From Streptomyces physcomitrii (lineage in GTDB: Bacteria; Actinomycetota; Actinomycetes; Streptomycetales; Streptomycetaceae): a DNA stretch of 64,000 nt. Where the stretch lies: contig NZ_JAAWWP010000010.1 in assembly GCF_012273655.1 (NCBI RefSeq), positions 1 to 64,000 on the forward strand. The letters are read 5' to 3'. Below are positions 49,419-58,564 of the stretch, piece by piece; position 1 is the first letter of the stretch, and every line of letters starts with the position of its first letter. The translations under genes and the position numbers were made by a program. Under the pieces are notes generated by a model that made no database searches, was not told where the DNA came from, and saw nothing but the letters and a program-made list of their open reading frames with translations.

Positions 49419-50921
49419 TCAGGCCCGGCCGGCGCCCGGGCGGCGGCGGGCCAGGAAGACGGCGCCCGCACCGGCCGCCGCGAGCGCCCCCGCACCGGCG
49501 ACCAGGGCCCCGGCGGGCACCGAGGAGCCGGTGGTGGCGAGCGCGCCGCCCCCGCCGACCGAACCGCCGCCCACCGAACCGCCGGCGGCCGCCGCACCGC
49601 CGCCGGTGCCGCCGCCGTCGGAACCGCCGCTGCCGCCCGGCAGTTGGGCATCGTCGGAGACCGCGAGGGCGACCGTCAGGGGGTCGAGGACGGTGCCCGC
49701 GGGGTAGGGCGAACCGGTGGTCTCGTTCTCGAACTGCTCGGCGCCCGCGGCGGTGAGCTTGGCGGGGATCCTGTCGAGCAGGACCACGTCGTCCTCGGGG
49801 CTCCAGTCGACCTTGCCGAGGTCGAGGGTGGCGAACTCCACGTCCTTGTCGGTGCCCTGGGGGGTCGTCACATCGGCGACCAGGGTGCCCTTGTCGCCCT
49901 CGGCCTCGATGGCGAGGCCGCCGAAGCTCATGTCGATGCCGTGGCCCGGGTACAGGAACCGCACGCTGCCCTCGAAGGAGGCGCTCAACTTCTTCGCGTC
50001 GGAGTCGAGTTCGGCCTTGGCGTAGGGGAAGTCCCAGCCGTTGCCGTTGTCCTCGGCGCCGCCCGCCGCCTTGATCTCGCCGCCGGTGAGGATGTACCTG
50101 CGGAAGGACTCCTTCAGACCCCAGGAGAGGGTGGCGTCAAAGACCTCGCCGGCCGGGGCCGGGGTGCTGGTGGAGGGCGTGGCGGTCGGGGTGCCGGAGG
50201 GCTCGGCGGTGGGGGTGCCGCTCGGGGTGGTGGTGGGCTTCCCGGTGGGCTCGGCGGTCGGTTCGCCGGTGGGCGCGGCGGCGGGGGTCACCGTCAGCGT
50301 CGCCGGGTCGAGGGCGGTGCCCTCCTGGTAGAAGCCCTGGAAGGCGGCGGCGCCCTCCTTGGTCAGCTCGGCCGGGATGTCCTCGAAGACCATCGCGCCG
50401 CCCTCGCCCTGCCCCGGCCGGACCTCGCTCAGGTCGAGTCCGGCGAGCGGGACGTCCTGGTCGGTGGCGGGCTTCTCGCCCTCCTTGCCGGTGGTGACAT
50501 CGGCGGTGATCGATCCCGCGGTGCCGGTGGTGGCGAGCTTCAGGTCGGAGAGGGTGATGTCGAGGGTGCCGTTGTGGCCCCAGAAGTGGACGCTGCCCCG
50601 GAAGTCGGTGTCCACGGCGTGGGTGCCGGTGTCGTAGCTGCCGGTGCCGCCGGTGAAGGTGAACGGGCCGTTGTCCGGGGCCTGTTCGGCGCCGTCGGCC
50701 ACCTCGATACGGCCCTGGGCTATCGGCGAGAGCAGGTACTTGCGGAAGGACTCCTTGAAGCCCCAGTCCAGCGTCCCGTCCTTGAGCTCGATCGCCTTCG
50801 CGGCCGGGGCACCCTCGCCGGGCGCGGCCACCGCGGGCAGGGCGACGAAACTGGCGGCACCGAGGGTGAGCGCGGCGGCGACCGAGGCCGCGAAGGCGGT
50901 ACGGCGGCGGATGACTGCCAT
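49419..50921 (-). CDS. htaA: HtaA-domain haem-binding surface protein with sortase signal
   Basis: 500-residue cell-wall protein. Signal peptide (residues 1-33), then two HtaA domains (~43-210, starting TLDWGFKESFRKYL, and ~262-435, starting TLSWGLKESFRRYI) joined by a Pro/Thr-rich linker of repeated GxPTxEPS-like units. After a Gly/Ser-rich stretch come LATTG (461-465), a hydrophobic segment and RRR, the sorting signal recognised by class E sortases of Streptomyces. HtaA domains capture haem and pass it to HmuT. It is codirectional with and 104 bp after the second HtaA gene, so it probably shares that gene's iron-controlled promoter. Confidence 0.9.
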   Translation of the reverse strand: MAVIRRRTAFAASVAAALTLGAASFVALPAVAAPGEGAPAAKAIELKDGTLDWGFKESFRKYLLSPIAQGRIEVADGAEQAPDNGPFTFTGGTGSYDTGTHAVDTDFRGSVHFWGHNGTLDITLSDLKLATTGTAGSITADVTTGKEGEKPATDQDVPLAGLDLSEVRPGQGEGGAMVFEDIPAELTKEGAAAFQGFYQEGTALDPATLTVTPAAAPTGEPTAEPTGKPTTTPSGTPTAEPSGTPTATPSTSTPAPAGEVFDATLSWGLKESFRRYILTGGEIKAAGGAEDNGNGWDFPYAKAELDSDAKKLSASFEGSVRFLYPGHGIDMSFGGLAIEAEGDKGTLVADVTTPQGTDKDVEFATLDLGKVDWSPEDDVVLLDRIPAKLTAAGAEQFENETTGSPYPAGTVLDPLTVALAVSDDAQLPGGSGGSDGGGTGGGAAAAGGSVGGGSVGGGGALATTGSSVPAGALVAGAGALAAAGAGAVFLARRRPGAGRA

Positions 50922-51025
50922 GATCGTGGTTCTCCTTGGGGTCGGGGTACGTAGGGGGACGGCGCGCGGGCGGCGCCGCCGGAACTACCGGGCGGGGACG
51001 GAGGGCGCCGGGCGCGCGGGACGCT

Positions 51026-52492
51026 TCAGTCCCGGGAGGTGTCGGGGGCCTCGGCCGGGTCCGCGCTCCCGCCATCGGCCGAACTCGCCGCCGCCGTACG
51101 GCGTTTGCGTACGAGGAAGAGGGCGAGGGCGGCGAGCAGCAGCGCGGTGGCGGCGAGGCCGACGGGCAGCGCGGGGAAGGCGTGGGAGGAGGACGAGGCC
51201 TTCCCGGTGGAGCCGGTGTCCCCGGCCGCGGTCTTCGGGGAGGCGCTGGGCGAGAGGGTGGCCCGGTCGGAGCCGAGGTCGGGCAGGGCCGGGAGCCGGG
51301 CGTTCTTGTCGAGGGCGACGGCGAGCGAGAGCGGGTCCATGGCGGTGCCCGCGCGGTAGACGCCGCCGAAGGCCTTCGCGCCCTCGGCGGTGAGCTTCGT
51401 GGGCACCTCGGTGAGGGTGGCGAGCCCGTCCTTCGCGGCGAGTTCCCCGGCGGCGAAGGTGACCAGCGGCTGCTGCTTCTCCGCCTTGCCGGCGTCCTCG
51501 GTGTCCGCGTAGAGGGTGCCCTTGCCGTCCTCGACGCGCACCGCGAGATGACGGAGCGTCAGGTCGAGTCCGTGGCGGCCGGTGAAGCGCAGGGATCCCT
51601 CGAAGTCGGCGTCCAGGTACGGGCCTTGGGCCTTTCCGCTCTCGGCGCGGTACGTGCCCTTTCCGGAGGGGAAGCGGAAGAGGGCGCCGCCGTCCTGGGC
51701 ACCGCCGGAGAGGGTCCACCTGCCCTTGGTCACCTCGCCGGTGACGTACTCCCGGAAGGTGCGGCGCACCCCCCAGTCCACGGCGGCGTCCGCGATGCGC
51801 CCCTCGCTCTTCTTCTTGCCGCCCGCGGTGGGCTTCGGCTCCGCGCTCGGCTTCCGGGAGGCGGCGGGGCCCGCGACGTCGACCGAGAGGCTGACCGGGT
51901 CGAGGGCGGTGCCCGCGGTGTAGTACCCGGCGAAGGCCTTGGCGCCCTGGGCGGTCAGCGTGGCGGGGACGCGCCGGAGGGCGATGGGGCTGGTGCCGCC
52001 CCTCATGTCGATGCCGGAGAGGTCGAGCGAGGCGAAGGGGACCTGGCGGGTGGTGGTGACCTTCCCGCTGCCGCGCTCCTTGCTGACCAGGTCCACCGAG
52101 AGGGTGCCGCTGCCGCCCGAAATCCGCACGCTGGGGCGGGAGACGGTGAGGTCCAGCTGGTACGAGCCGCCGCTCTCCCGGTGCCCGGTGAAGTGCACGC
52201 CGCCCGAGAAGGCGGAGCGGAAGGCGCCGCTTCGGGGGTCGTAGCCGCCGGTGGCGGAGTGGAAGCGGAAGTCGCTGCCGCCGACCGTGGCCGCCCCCTG
52301 GACCAGGGACCAGCTGCCCTGGGCGATGGGCCCGGTGACATAGCTCTGGAAGGAGGCCTTGATGCCCCAGTCCAGCCTGCCGCCGCCGACCGGGCGCTCC
52401 TCGGCGCGGGCGGTGGCCACCGGCAGCAGGGCGGCGAGCAGCGCGCTGAAGACCGCGACCACGACCGCTCGCAGCGTGTTTCTCGGCAGCAT
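51026..52492 (-). CDS. HtaA-domain haem-binding protein, membrane-anchored
   Basis: 488 residues. Signal peptide (LRAVVVAVFSALLAALLPVATARA), two HtaA domains (starting RLDWGIKASFQSYV and AVDWGVRRTFREYV), a Ser/Thr-rich stalk and a C-terminal membrane helix with RKRR (~450-475), but no LAxTG motif. It is thus tethered to the membrane, unlike its sortase-processed neighbour; together they could relay haem inwards through the wall. GGAGGGG precedes the ATG at 52492. The start is ~40 bp from a near-consensus iron box shared with the divergent hmuT. Confidence 0.9.
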   Translation of the reverse strand: MLPRNTLRAVVVAVFSALLAALLPVATARAEERPVGGGRLDWGIKASFQSYVTGPIAQGSWSLVQGAATVGGSDFRFHSATGGYDPRSGAFRSAFSGGVHFTGHRESGGSYQLDLTVSRPSVRISGGSGTLSVDLVSKERGSGKVTTTRQVPFASLDLSGIDMRGGTSPIALRRVPATLTAQGAKAFAGYYTAGTALDPVSLSVDVAGPAASRKPSAEPKPTAGGKKKSEGRIADAAVDWGVRRTFREYVTGEVTKGRWTLSGGAQDGGALFRFPSGKGTYRAESGKAQGPYLDADFEGSLRFTGRHGLDLTLRHLAVRVEDGKGTLYADTEDAGKAEKQQPLVTFAAGELAAKDGLATLTEVPTKLTAEGAKAFGGVYRAGTAMDPLSLAVALDKNARLPALPDLGSDRATLSPSASPKTAAGDTGSTGKASSSSHAFPALPVGLAATALLLAALALFLVRKRRTAAASSADGGSADPAEAPDTSRD

Positions 52493-52529
52493 GAATCCCC
52501 CTCCGGGCCGGATCGGACCCACTGGCAAG

Positions 52530-52548
52530 TAAAGTTAGCCTAACCTAA
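52530..52548. promoter_or_regulatory. Iron box between htaA-like and hmuT genes
   Basis: On the minus strand TTAGGTTAGGCTAACTTTA, differing from the iron-box consensus at only a few positions. Being central in a divergent promoter, it should control both the HtaA genes and hmuTUV. Confidence 0.87.
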
Positions 52549-52619
52549 GCTCACCGGGGAGTAGGGCGGTACCCCGATCGCTCGATCCGCGGACCGCTCA
52601 CGCCCAACTCACGTACGGG

Positions 52620-53654
52620 ATGGTGGATTTGCTGCGCATACCGCGACTGGCCGGGGCCTTGGCCGCCGTCCTCGCCCTCACCCTGACCGGCTGCGGCGGC
52701 TCCTCCGGGGACGGCGGTGGCGGCTCGCCCGCGGCCTCGTCCACGGCACGGGGGCAGCGCGCGGCGGACCGGGTGGAGCCGCTCGCCCGGACCCCGGAGC
52801 CGAAGCTGCCGGTCACCGTCGACTCGGCCGACGGCCGCGAGGTGAAGGTGACCGACACCCGCCGGATCGTCCCGCTCTCCGGCAGCCTCAGCGAGATCGT
52901 CTTCACCCTCGGCCTCGGCGAGCGGGTCGTCGCCCGCGACATCACCGCCACCTTCGAGCAGGCGGAGAAGCTGCCGGTGGTCACCCGCGCGCACGATGTC
53001 TCGGCGGAGAGCGTGCTCTCGCTGAAGCCGAGCCTCGTCCTCGCCGACTCCACCACCGGCCCGGCCGAGTCCCTGGACCAGATCCGCGACGCCGGGGTCC
53101 CGCTGGTCGTCCTCGACCCGCCGAAGGGACTCGACGACGTCGGCCCGCGTATCGAGGCGGTCGCGAGGATCCTCGGAGTCCCGGACGCGGGACGGGAGTT
53201 GACCACCCGCACCGAGCGGCGGCTGGACAAGGTGCGGGCGGGCATCCCCGGCCATGCCGACCACCCCAAGGTCGCCTTCCTCTATCTGCGCGGACAGGCC
53301 TCGGTCTATCTGCTCGGCGGCGCCGATTCCGGCGCGGGCTCCCTGCTCAAGGCGGCGGGCGCGGTGGACGCGGGCACCGCCTCGGGGCTGCGGAAGGACT
53401 TCACCGCGCTCACCAGCGAGGCGCTGGTGAAGGCCGCACCGGACGCGATTCTCGTGATGACCAAGGGACTTGAGTCGGTGGGCGGCGTGGACGGCCTGGT
53501 CGAGATCCCCGGTGTGGCCGAGACCCCGGCGGGCATGGACCGCCGGATCGTCTCCGTCGACGACGGCGTCCTGCTCAACTACGGCCCGCGCACCGACCGC
53601 GTACTCGCCTCCCTGGTCGCGCAGTTGTACCGGGACAAGGGCGAGCGGTCGTGA
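52620..53654 (+). CDS. hmuT: Haem ABC transporter, substrate-binding lipoprotein
   Basis: 344 residues. Lipoprotein signal with lipobox LTGC (Cys at ~25) and a helical-backbone type III binding protein (ChuT/HmuT): ARDITATFEQAEKLPVVTRAHDVSAESVLSLKPSLVLAD, then GAGSLLKAAGAVDAGTASGL. It hands haem from the HtaA proteins to the HmuUV pump. The ATG at 52620 has only a weak ribosome binding site, but the signal peptide begins there. The stop overlaps the permease start as GTGA. Confidence 0.92.
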   Translation: MVDLLRIPRLAGALAAVLALTLTGCGGSSGDGGGGSPAASSTARGQRAADRVEPLARTPEPKLPVTVDSADGREVKVTDTRRIVPLSGSLSEIVFTLGLGERVVARDITATFEQAEKLPVVTRAHDVSAESVLSLKPSLVLADSTTGPAESLDQIRDAGVPLVVLDPPKGLDDVGPRIEAVARILGVPDAGRELTTRTERRLDKVRAGIPGHADHPKVAFLYLRGQASVYLLGGADSGAGSLLKAAGAVDAGTASGLRKDFTALTSEALVKAAPDAILVMTKGLESVGGVDGLVEIPGVAETPAGMDRRIVSVDDGVLLNYGPRTDRVLASLVAQLYRDKGERS

Positions 53655-54850
53655 GCGTCCGGCCCCGCGGCACCCCGCCCGCGCCGGAGGCCGAAGGGAC
53701 CCCGGTGGCCAAAGGCGGCCCGATCGCCGAAGACGGCCCGGTGGCGACCGGCGCCCCGCTCAACGAGCCCGCGCCGGACGGGACTTGGGCCTCCGCGAAG
53801 GAAGCTGACGCCGCCGGAGCCCGCCGCGGCATCGTCCCCCTGCTCACCCTCGGGCTCACCGCGGCCCTGCTGCTCGCGGCGCTCACCTCCGCGGCGACGG
53901 GCGCGTACGAGATCCCCTTCGGTGACGTACTCGGCTCCGTGCAGCACCGGTTGGGGCTCGGCGGGCGGCCGCTCGACCGGGTCGCGGAGAGCGTGCTGTG
54001 GAATGTGCGGCTGCCGCGGGTGGTGCTCGGGCTGCTCGTCGGCGCCTCGCTCGGCTGCGCCGGGGCGCTGATGCAGGGCGTATTCGGCAATCCGCTGGCG
54101 GAGCCCGGGGTGATCGGCGTCTCCTCGGGGGCGGCGGTGGGCGCGGTCGCCGCGATCACCTTCGGGCTCGACTTCCTCGGCACCTGGACGCTGCCCGCCG
54201 CCGCCTTCGTGCTCGGCCTGGGGACGGTCCTGCTCGTCTACAGCCTCTCCCGGGAGGGCGGGCGGACCGAGGTGGTCACGCTCATCCTGACCGGTATCGC
54301 GGTGACCGCCTTCGCCGGGGCGCTGATCGGCCTGTTCCTCTTCTTCGCCGACAACGCGCAGCTCTCCCAGATCACCTTCTGGCAGCTCGGCTCGCTCTCC
54401 GCGGCGACCTGGTCCAAGGTCCTCGCGGTGCTCCCCTGCGCCGCCGTCGGTCTCCTCGTCGCGCCTTTGTGCGCACGGCAGTTGGACCTCCTAGCGCTCG
54501 GCGAACGCCCCGCCCGGCACCTGGGGGTGGACGTGGAGCGGCTGCGGCTCACCCTGATCCTGGTGATCGCCCTGCTGACCTCGGCGGCGGTCTCGGTCTC
54601 CGGGGTGATCTCCTTCGTGGGGCTGCTCGTCCCCCATCTGCTGCGGATGGCGGCGGGTCCGGGGCACCGCTTCCTGGTGCCGGGCAGCGCTCTCGCCGGG
54701 GCCCTGGTCCTGGTGGTCGCCGACCTCGCGGCCCGTACCGTCGCCGAGCCCGCGGAGCTGCCGCTCGGGGTGCTCACGGCGCTGATCGGCAGCCCCTTCT
54801 TCTTCTGGCTGCTGCGCAGGACCCGTCGCAGGCAAGGAGGCTGGGCCTGA
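53651..54850 (+). CDS. hmuU: Haem ABC transporter permease (FecCD/BtuC family)
   Basis: 399 residues with about nine to ten membrane helices following a hydrophilic ~55-residue N terminus. FecCD motifs are clear: VLWNVRLPRVVLGLLVGASLGCAGALMQG in two parts, the GVSSGAAVGA turn, and the ATPase-contact region GERPARHLGVDVERLRL near the end. The GTG at 53651 overlaps hmuT, and the stop overlaps hmuV (TGATG). It imports haem as a dimer. Confidence 0.93.
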   Translation: MSVRPRGTPPAPEAEGTPVAKGGPIAEDGPVATGAPLNEPAPDGTWASAKEADAAGARRGIVPLLTLGLTAALLLAALTSAATGAYEIPFGDVLGSVQHRLGLGGRPLDRVAESVLWNVRLPRVVLGLLVGASLGCAGALMQGVFGNPLAEPGVIGVSSGAAVGAVAAITFGLDFLGTWTLPAAAFVLGLGTVLLVYSLSREGGRTEVVTLILTGIAVTAFAGALIGLFLFFADNAQLSQITFWQLGSLSAATWSKVLAVLPCAAVGLLVAPLCARQLDLLALGERPARHLGVDVERLRLTLILVIALLTSAAVSVSGVISFVGLLVPHLLRMAAGPGHRFLVPGSALAGALVLVVADLAARTVAEPAELPLGVLTALIGSPFFFWLLRRTRRRQGGWA

Positions 54851-55749
54851 TGAGACGTGCACGCTTCGCGCTGCGGGAGCGGGCGCTGCCCCCGCCGCAC
54901 GCGCCGGGTGAGGTGCTCGCCGAGGCGCGGGGGCTGTCCGTCGGCCTCGGCGGGCGGCGCGTCCTCGCTTCGGTGGACCTGCTCGCGCGCGCCGGTGAGG
55001 TGCTCGCCCTGGTCGGCCCGAACGGCGCCGGGAAGTCGACCCTGCTCTCCGCGCTCGCCGCCGACCTGACGCCCGACGAGGGGACCGTACTGCTCTCCGG
55101 ACGCCCCGCCGCTGCCTGGCCGAGCCGTGAACTCGCCCTGCGCCGCGCGGTGTTGCCGCAGTCGGCCGCCCTCTCCTTCCCCTTCCCGGTGACCGAGGTG
55201 GTCCGGATGGGCCGCGCGCCCTGGGCCGGCACCCCGCGCGAGGACGAGGACGAGCCGGCGGTACGGGAGGCCATGGCCGCCACCGAGGTGACCGCGCTCG
55301 GCGCCCGGAGCTTCCCCTCGCTGAGCGGCGGCGAGCGGGCCCGGGTGGCTCTCGCCCGGGTCCTGGCGCAGCGCACCGGGCTGCTGCTGCTCGACGAGCC
55401 GACCGCCGCGCTCGACCTGCGCCACCAGGAGCTGGTGCTGCGGATCGCCCGGGAGCGCGCTGCGGCGGGGGACGCGGTGGTCGTCGTCCTGCACGACCTC
55501 AACCTCGCGGCGGCCCACGCGGACCGGGTCGCGGTACTGCACCGCGGACGGCTCGCCGCCGAGGGCTCCCCGGGGAAGGTCCTGCGGGCGCCGCTGCTCT
55601 CACAGGTGTACCGGCAGCCGGTGGAGGTCGTCCCCCACCCGGGCACCGGCACCCCGCTCGTCCTGCCGCTGCGCGGGAGCCGAGCGCCGGCCGGGCCGCC
55701 AACCGCGCCCCGGCGGCCCGGTTTTGACCACCCCTTGACCGATTCATGA
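54850..55749 (+). CDS. hmuV: Haem ABC transporter ATP-binding protein
   Basis: 299 residues. Walker A GPNGAGKST, Q-loop region VLPQSAALSFPF, signature LSGGERARVALARVL, Walker B LLLLDEPTAALD and switch His in VLHDLNLAAAHADR are all intact. It powers HmuU. The start is fixed by the TGATG overlap at 54850. The C-terminal ~25 residues are Pro/Arg-rich and outside the fold. Confidence 0.94.
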   Translation: MRRARFALRERALPPPHAPGEVLAEARGLSVGLGGRRVLASVDLLARAGEVLALVGPNGAGKSTLLSALAADLTPDEGTVLLSGRPAAAWPSRELALRRAVLPQSAALSFPFPVTEVVRMGRAPWAGTPREDEDEPAVREAMAATEVTALGARSFPSLSGGERARVALARVLAQRTGLLLLDEPTAALDLRHQELVLRIARERAAAGDAVVVVLHDLNLAAAHADRVAVLHRGRLAAEGSPGKVLRAPLLSQVYRQPVEVVPHPGTGTPLVLPLRGSRAPAGPPTAPRRPGFDHPLTDS

Positions 55750-55816
55750 GCAAACCAAGGCACAGCACCGGGGGTTCACCACGAAAGAGAGGTGAATCAC
55801 CGACCCGGCCTGTGTC

Positions 55817-55835
55817 ACTGAGGTAAGCCTCAGAT
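55817..55835 (+). promoter_or_regulatory. Iron box upstream of efeO
   Basis: ACTGAGGTAAGCCTCAGAT, an imperfect iron box with a symmetric CTGAGG-TAAG-CCTCAG core, 64 bp before the efeO start. Confidence 0.68.
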
Positions 55836-55898
55836 AAGTTGTCCCGCCACAGCCTCCCACTCTCCGGCTGACCTCGACCGAACCCTCCTGGAGTCCGC

Positions 55899-57056
55899 AT
55901 GCGTCCCGTCCGCCTCTCCGTCGTCACCGCCGCCGCCACCGCGGCGGCTCTGGCCGCCGTCACGGGCTGCACCGAGAAGAGCGATGCCAAGGGCGGCGAG
56001 CACACCGTCGAGGTGGCCGCGAGCGACTCCGCCTGCGAGCTGTCGAAGAAGGAGTTCCCGGCCGGACACGTCGAACTCGACGTGGAGAACAAGGGCTCCA
56101 AGGTCACCGAGGTCTACCTGCTCTTCCCCGACGACCGGATCGTGACCGAGCGCGAGAACATCGGCCCCGGCACCCGGCAGAAGGTCACCGCCGAGGTGAA
56201 GGCCGGTTCGTACACCATCGCCTGCAAGCCGGGCATGAAGGGCGAGGGCATCCGGCAGAAGGTCACCGCCACCGGCGAGGGCGCCGCCAAGCGCGACCCG
56301 CGCCTGGACAAGGCGGTCGCCGCCTACCGCACCTACGCGCAGGAGCAGGCCGACCAGACCCTGCCGAAGGTGAAGGTCTTCACCGACGCGGTGCGCGCGG
56401 GCGACCTGGACGCCGCGAAGAAGGCGTACGCCGCCTCCCGTATCGGCTGGGAGCGCACCGAGCCGGTGGCCGAGTCCTTCGGCGACATCGACCCCAAGGT
56501 GGACGTCCGCGAAGACGGTCTGGAGAAGGGCCAGGACCCGGAGAAGGACTGGACCGGCTGGCACCGCCTGGAGCGCGCGCTGTGGCAGGACAAGAAGATC
56601 GGCGCCCGCGAGAAGCAGCTCGCCACCCAGCTGGACAAGGACCTCGCCGACTGGCAGCAGCGCGTCGGCAAGGCCGTGATCACGCCCTCCTCGATGGCCA
56701 ACGGCGCCAAGGAACTCCTCGACGAGGTCGCCACCGGCAAGGTCACCGGCGAGGAGGAGCGCTACTCGCACACCGACCTGGTCGACTTCAAGGCCAACGT
56801 CGAGGGCGCGGAGACCTCGTACGTGCTGCTCAAGCCGGTCGCCTCGGAGAACGACCCGAAGCTGACGAAGGAGCTGGACAAGCAGTTCGCCGCCCTGGAC
56901 ACACTGCTCGACAAGTACCGCTCGGAGCAGGGCGGTTACGCGTTCACCGCCTACGACAAGGTGGGCAAGGCCGACCGCAAGGAGCTCTCGGACGCGGTCA
57001 ACGCGCTCGCCGAGCCGCTCTCCAAGCTGGCCGCGGCCGTCGTCACCAAGAAGTAG
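55899..57056 (+). CDS. efeO: EfeO-type iron-uptake lipoprotein (cupredoxin + imelysin)
   Basis: 385 residues. Lipobox AVTGC (Cys at ~24), an N-terminal cupredoxin-like domain (~35-130) and a C-terminal M75 imelysin domain with the hallmark GWHRLERALW (HxxE). It binds iron outside the membrane and supplies EfeU. It heads the efeO-efeB-efeU group behind its own iron box. The stop codon lies in the first of two 15-bp direct repeats, and a hairpin separates it from efeB. Confidence 0.93.
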   Translation: MRPVRLSVVTAAATAAALAAVTGCTEKSDAKGGEHTVEVAASDSACELSKKEFPAGHVELDVENKGSKVTEVYLLFPDDRIVTERENIGPGTRQKVTAEVKAGSYTIACKPGMKGEGIRQKVTATGEGAAKRDPRLDKAVAAYRTYAQEQADQTLPKVKVFTDAVRAGDLDAAKKAYAASRIGWERTEPVAESFGDIDPKVDVREDGLEKGQDPEKDWTGWHRLERALWQDKKIGAREKQLATQLDKDLADWQQRVGKAVITPSSMANGAKELLDEVATGKVTGEEERYSHTDLVDFKANVEGAETSYVLLKPVASENDPKLTKELDKQFAALDTLLDKYRSEQGGYAFTAYDKVGKADRKELSDAVNALAEPLSKLAAAVVTKK

Positions 57057-57085
57057 CAGTCCGCACAAGCAGCAGTCCGCACAAG
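57055..57085. repeat. Duplicated 15-mer across the efeO stop codon
   Basis: AGCAGTCCGCACAAG at 57055-57069 and again at 57071-57085 (16-bp period). The first copy begins with the last two bases of the TAG stop. Confidence 0.85.
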
Positions 57086-57093
57086 GCAGTAGT

Positions 57094-57128
57094 GGGCGCC
57101 GCCACCCCCGCAGCGGGCGGCGGCGCCC
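57094..57128 (+). terminator. Intra-operon stem-loop between efeO and efeB
   Basis: GGGCGCCGCC (57094-57103) and GGCGGCGCCC (57119-57128), 15-nt loop. It may reduce efeB/efeU expression relative to efeO. Confidence 0.6.
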
Positions 57129-57179
57129 GGGAGGCAGAGGGGCGGCCGCGTCCTTCGCAGGGAGCAGGAAGAGAGCACC

Positions 57180-58475
57180 ATGACCGGCAGCAACTCCGCC
57201 GCGGGGCAGGGCCCGGAGGCCGAGGAGACGGGCAACTCCGGTAAGCCGTCCCGGCGTTCGCTGCTGGGCTGGAGCGGGGCCGGCCTCGCGCTCGGTGCCG
57301 CGGCGGGCGGCGGCGCGGTGGCCCTGGTCCAGGACGGCGAACAGGCGGCCCCGGCCGCCGAGTCGGGCGCGGCGGTGGACTTCCACGGACCGCACCAGGC
57401 CGGGATCGCCACCCCCGTGCAGGACCGGCTGCACTTCGCCGCCTTCGATGTGAAGACCGGGGACCGGGCCGAGTTCGTCCAGCTGCTCAAGGACTGGACG
57501 GCCGCCGCGGCCCGGATGACCGCCGGGCACGCGGTGGGCGAGGGCGCCTACGGCGGGCTCGCCGAGGCCCCGCCCGACGACACCGGCGAGGCGCTCGGCC
57601 TCCCGCCCTCCCGGCTGACCCTCACCCTCGGCTTCGGCCCGTCCCTCTTCGCGAAGTTCGGCCTCACCGACCGGCGTCCGAAGGCCCTGGTGGACCTGCC
57701 GAAGTTCCCCGGCGACAACCTGGACCCGGCCCGCGGCGGCGGCGATCTGTGCGTCCAGGCCTGCGCCGACGACCCGCAGGTGGCGGTGCACGCGGTGCGC
57801 AACCTCGCCCGGATCGGCTTCGGCAAGGTCGCGGTGCGCTGGTCGCAGCTCGGCTTCGGCAAGACCTCCTCGACCACGCCGAGCGCCCAGACCCCGCGCA
57901 ATCTGATGGGCTTCAAGGACGGCACCCGCAATATCGCGGGCACCGACACCGCCCGGCTCGCCGAGCACGTCTGGGCCCGGGCGGGCGACGGCGCCCCCTG
58001 GATGGCCGGGGGCTCCTACCTCGTCGCCCGCCGGATCCGGATGAACATCGAGACCTGGGACCGGACTTCGCTCCAGGAGCAGGAGGACGTCTTCGGGCGG
58101 GACAAGGGCGAGGGCGCCGCGGTCGGCAAGGCGCGCGAACACGAGGAGCCCTTCCTCAAGGCGATGAAACCCGACGCCCATGTACGGCTCGCGCACCCCG
58201 ACTCCAACGACGGCGCCACCCTGCTGCGGCGCGGCTACTCCTTCACCGACGGCACGGACGGCCTCGGGCGCCTGGAGGCGGGGCTGTTCTTCCTCGCCTA
58301 CCAGCGCGACGTACGGACCGGGTTCATCCCGGTGCAGCGCCGCCTGGCGCGGGCCGACGCGCTCAACGAGTACATCCAGCACGTCTCCTCCGCGGTGTTC
58401 GCGGTGCCGCCCGGGGTGCGGGAGCCGGGCGACTGGTGGGGCAGGACGCTGTTCACCGCGGACCGGCGGGACTGA
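57180..58475 (+). CDS. efeB: EfeB deferrochelatase / dye-decolourising peroxidase
   Basis: 431 residues. A twin-arginine signal (SRRSLLGWSGAGLALGAAAG) exports the folded haem enzyme. The DyP motif GFKDGTRN with the catalytic Asp (~247) is present, followed by the proximal His region (RLAHPDSNDGATLLRRGYSF) and the distal Arg. It is reported in other bacteria to release iron from haem or to oxidise Fe2+ for EfeU. Next to haem uptake genes, this offers a second, extracytoplasmic route to haem iron. Confidence 0.94.
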   Translation: MTGSNSAAGQGPEAEETGNSGKPSRRSLLGWSGAGLALGAAAGGGAVALVQDGEQAAPAAESGAAVDFHGPHQAGIATPVQDRLHFAAFDVKTGDRAEFVQLLKDWTAAAARMTAGHAVGEGAYGGLAEAPPDDTGEALGLPPSRLTLTLGFGPSLFAKFGLTDRRPKALVDLPKFPGDNLDPARGGGDLCVQACADDPQVAVHAVRNLARIGFGKVAVRWSQLGFGKTSSTTPSAQTPRNLMGFKDGTRNIAGTDTARLAEHVWARAGDGAPWMAGGSYLVARRIRMNIETWDRTSLQEQEDVFGRDKGEGAAVGKAREHEEPFLKAMKPDAHVRLAHPDSNDGATLLRRGYSFTDGTDGLGRLEAGLFFLAYQRDVRTGFIPVQRRLARADALNEYIQHVSSAVFAVPPGVREPGDWWGRTLFTADRRD

Positions 58476-58564
58476 CAACGGATGCCGGAGCAGAGGGAGT
58501 TCAGGGCCCGGCGGGACGAGATGAGCGGAGGCCGGCGACAGGGCCGGCGACACAGGGAGCACGC

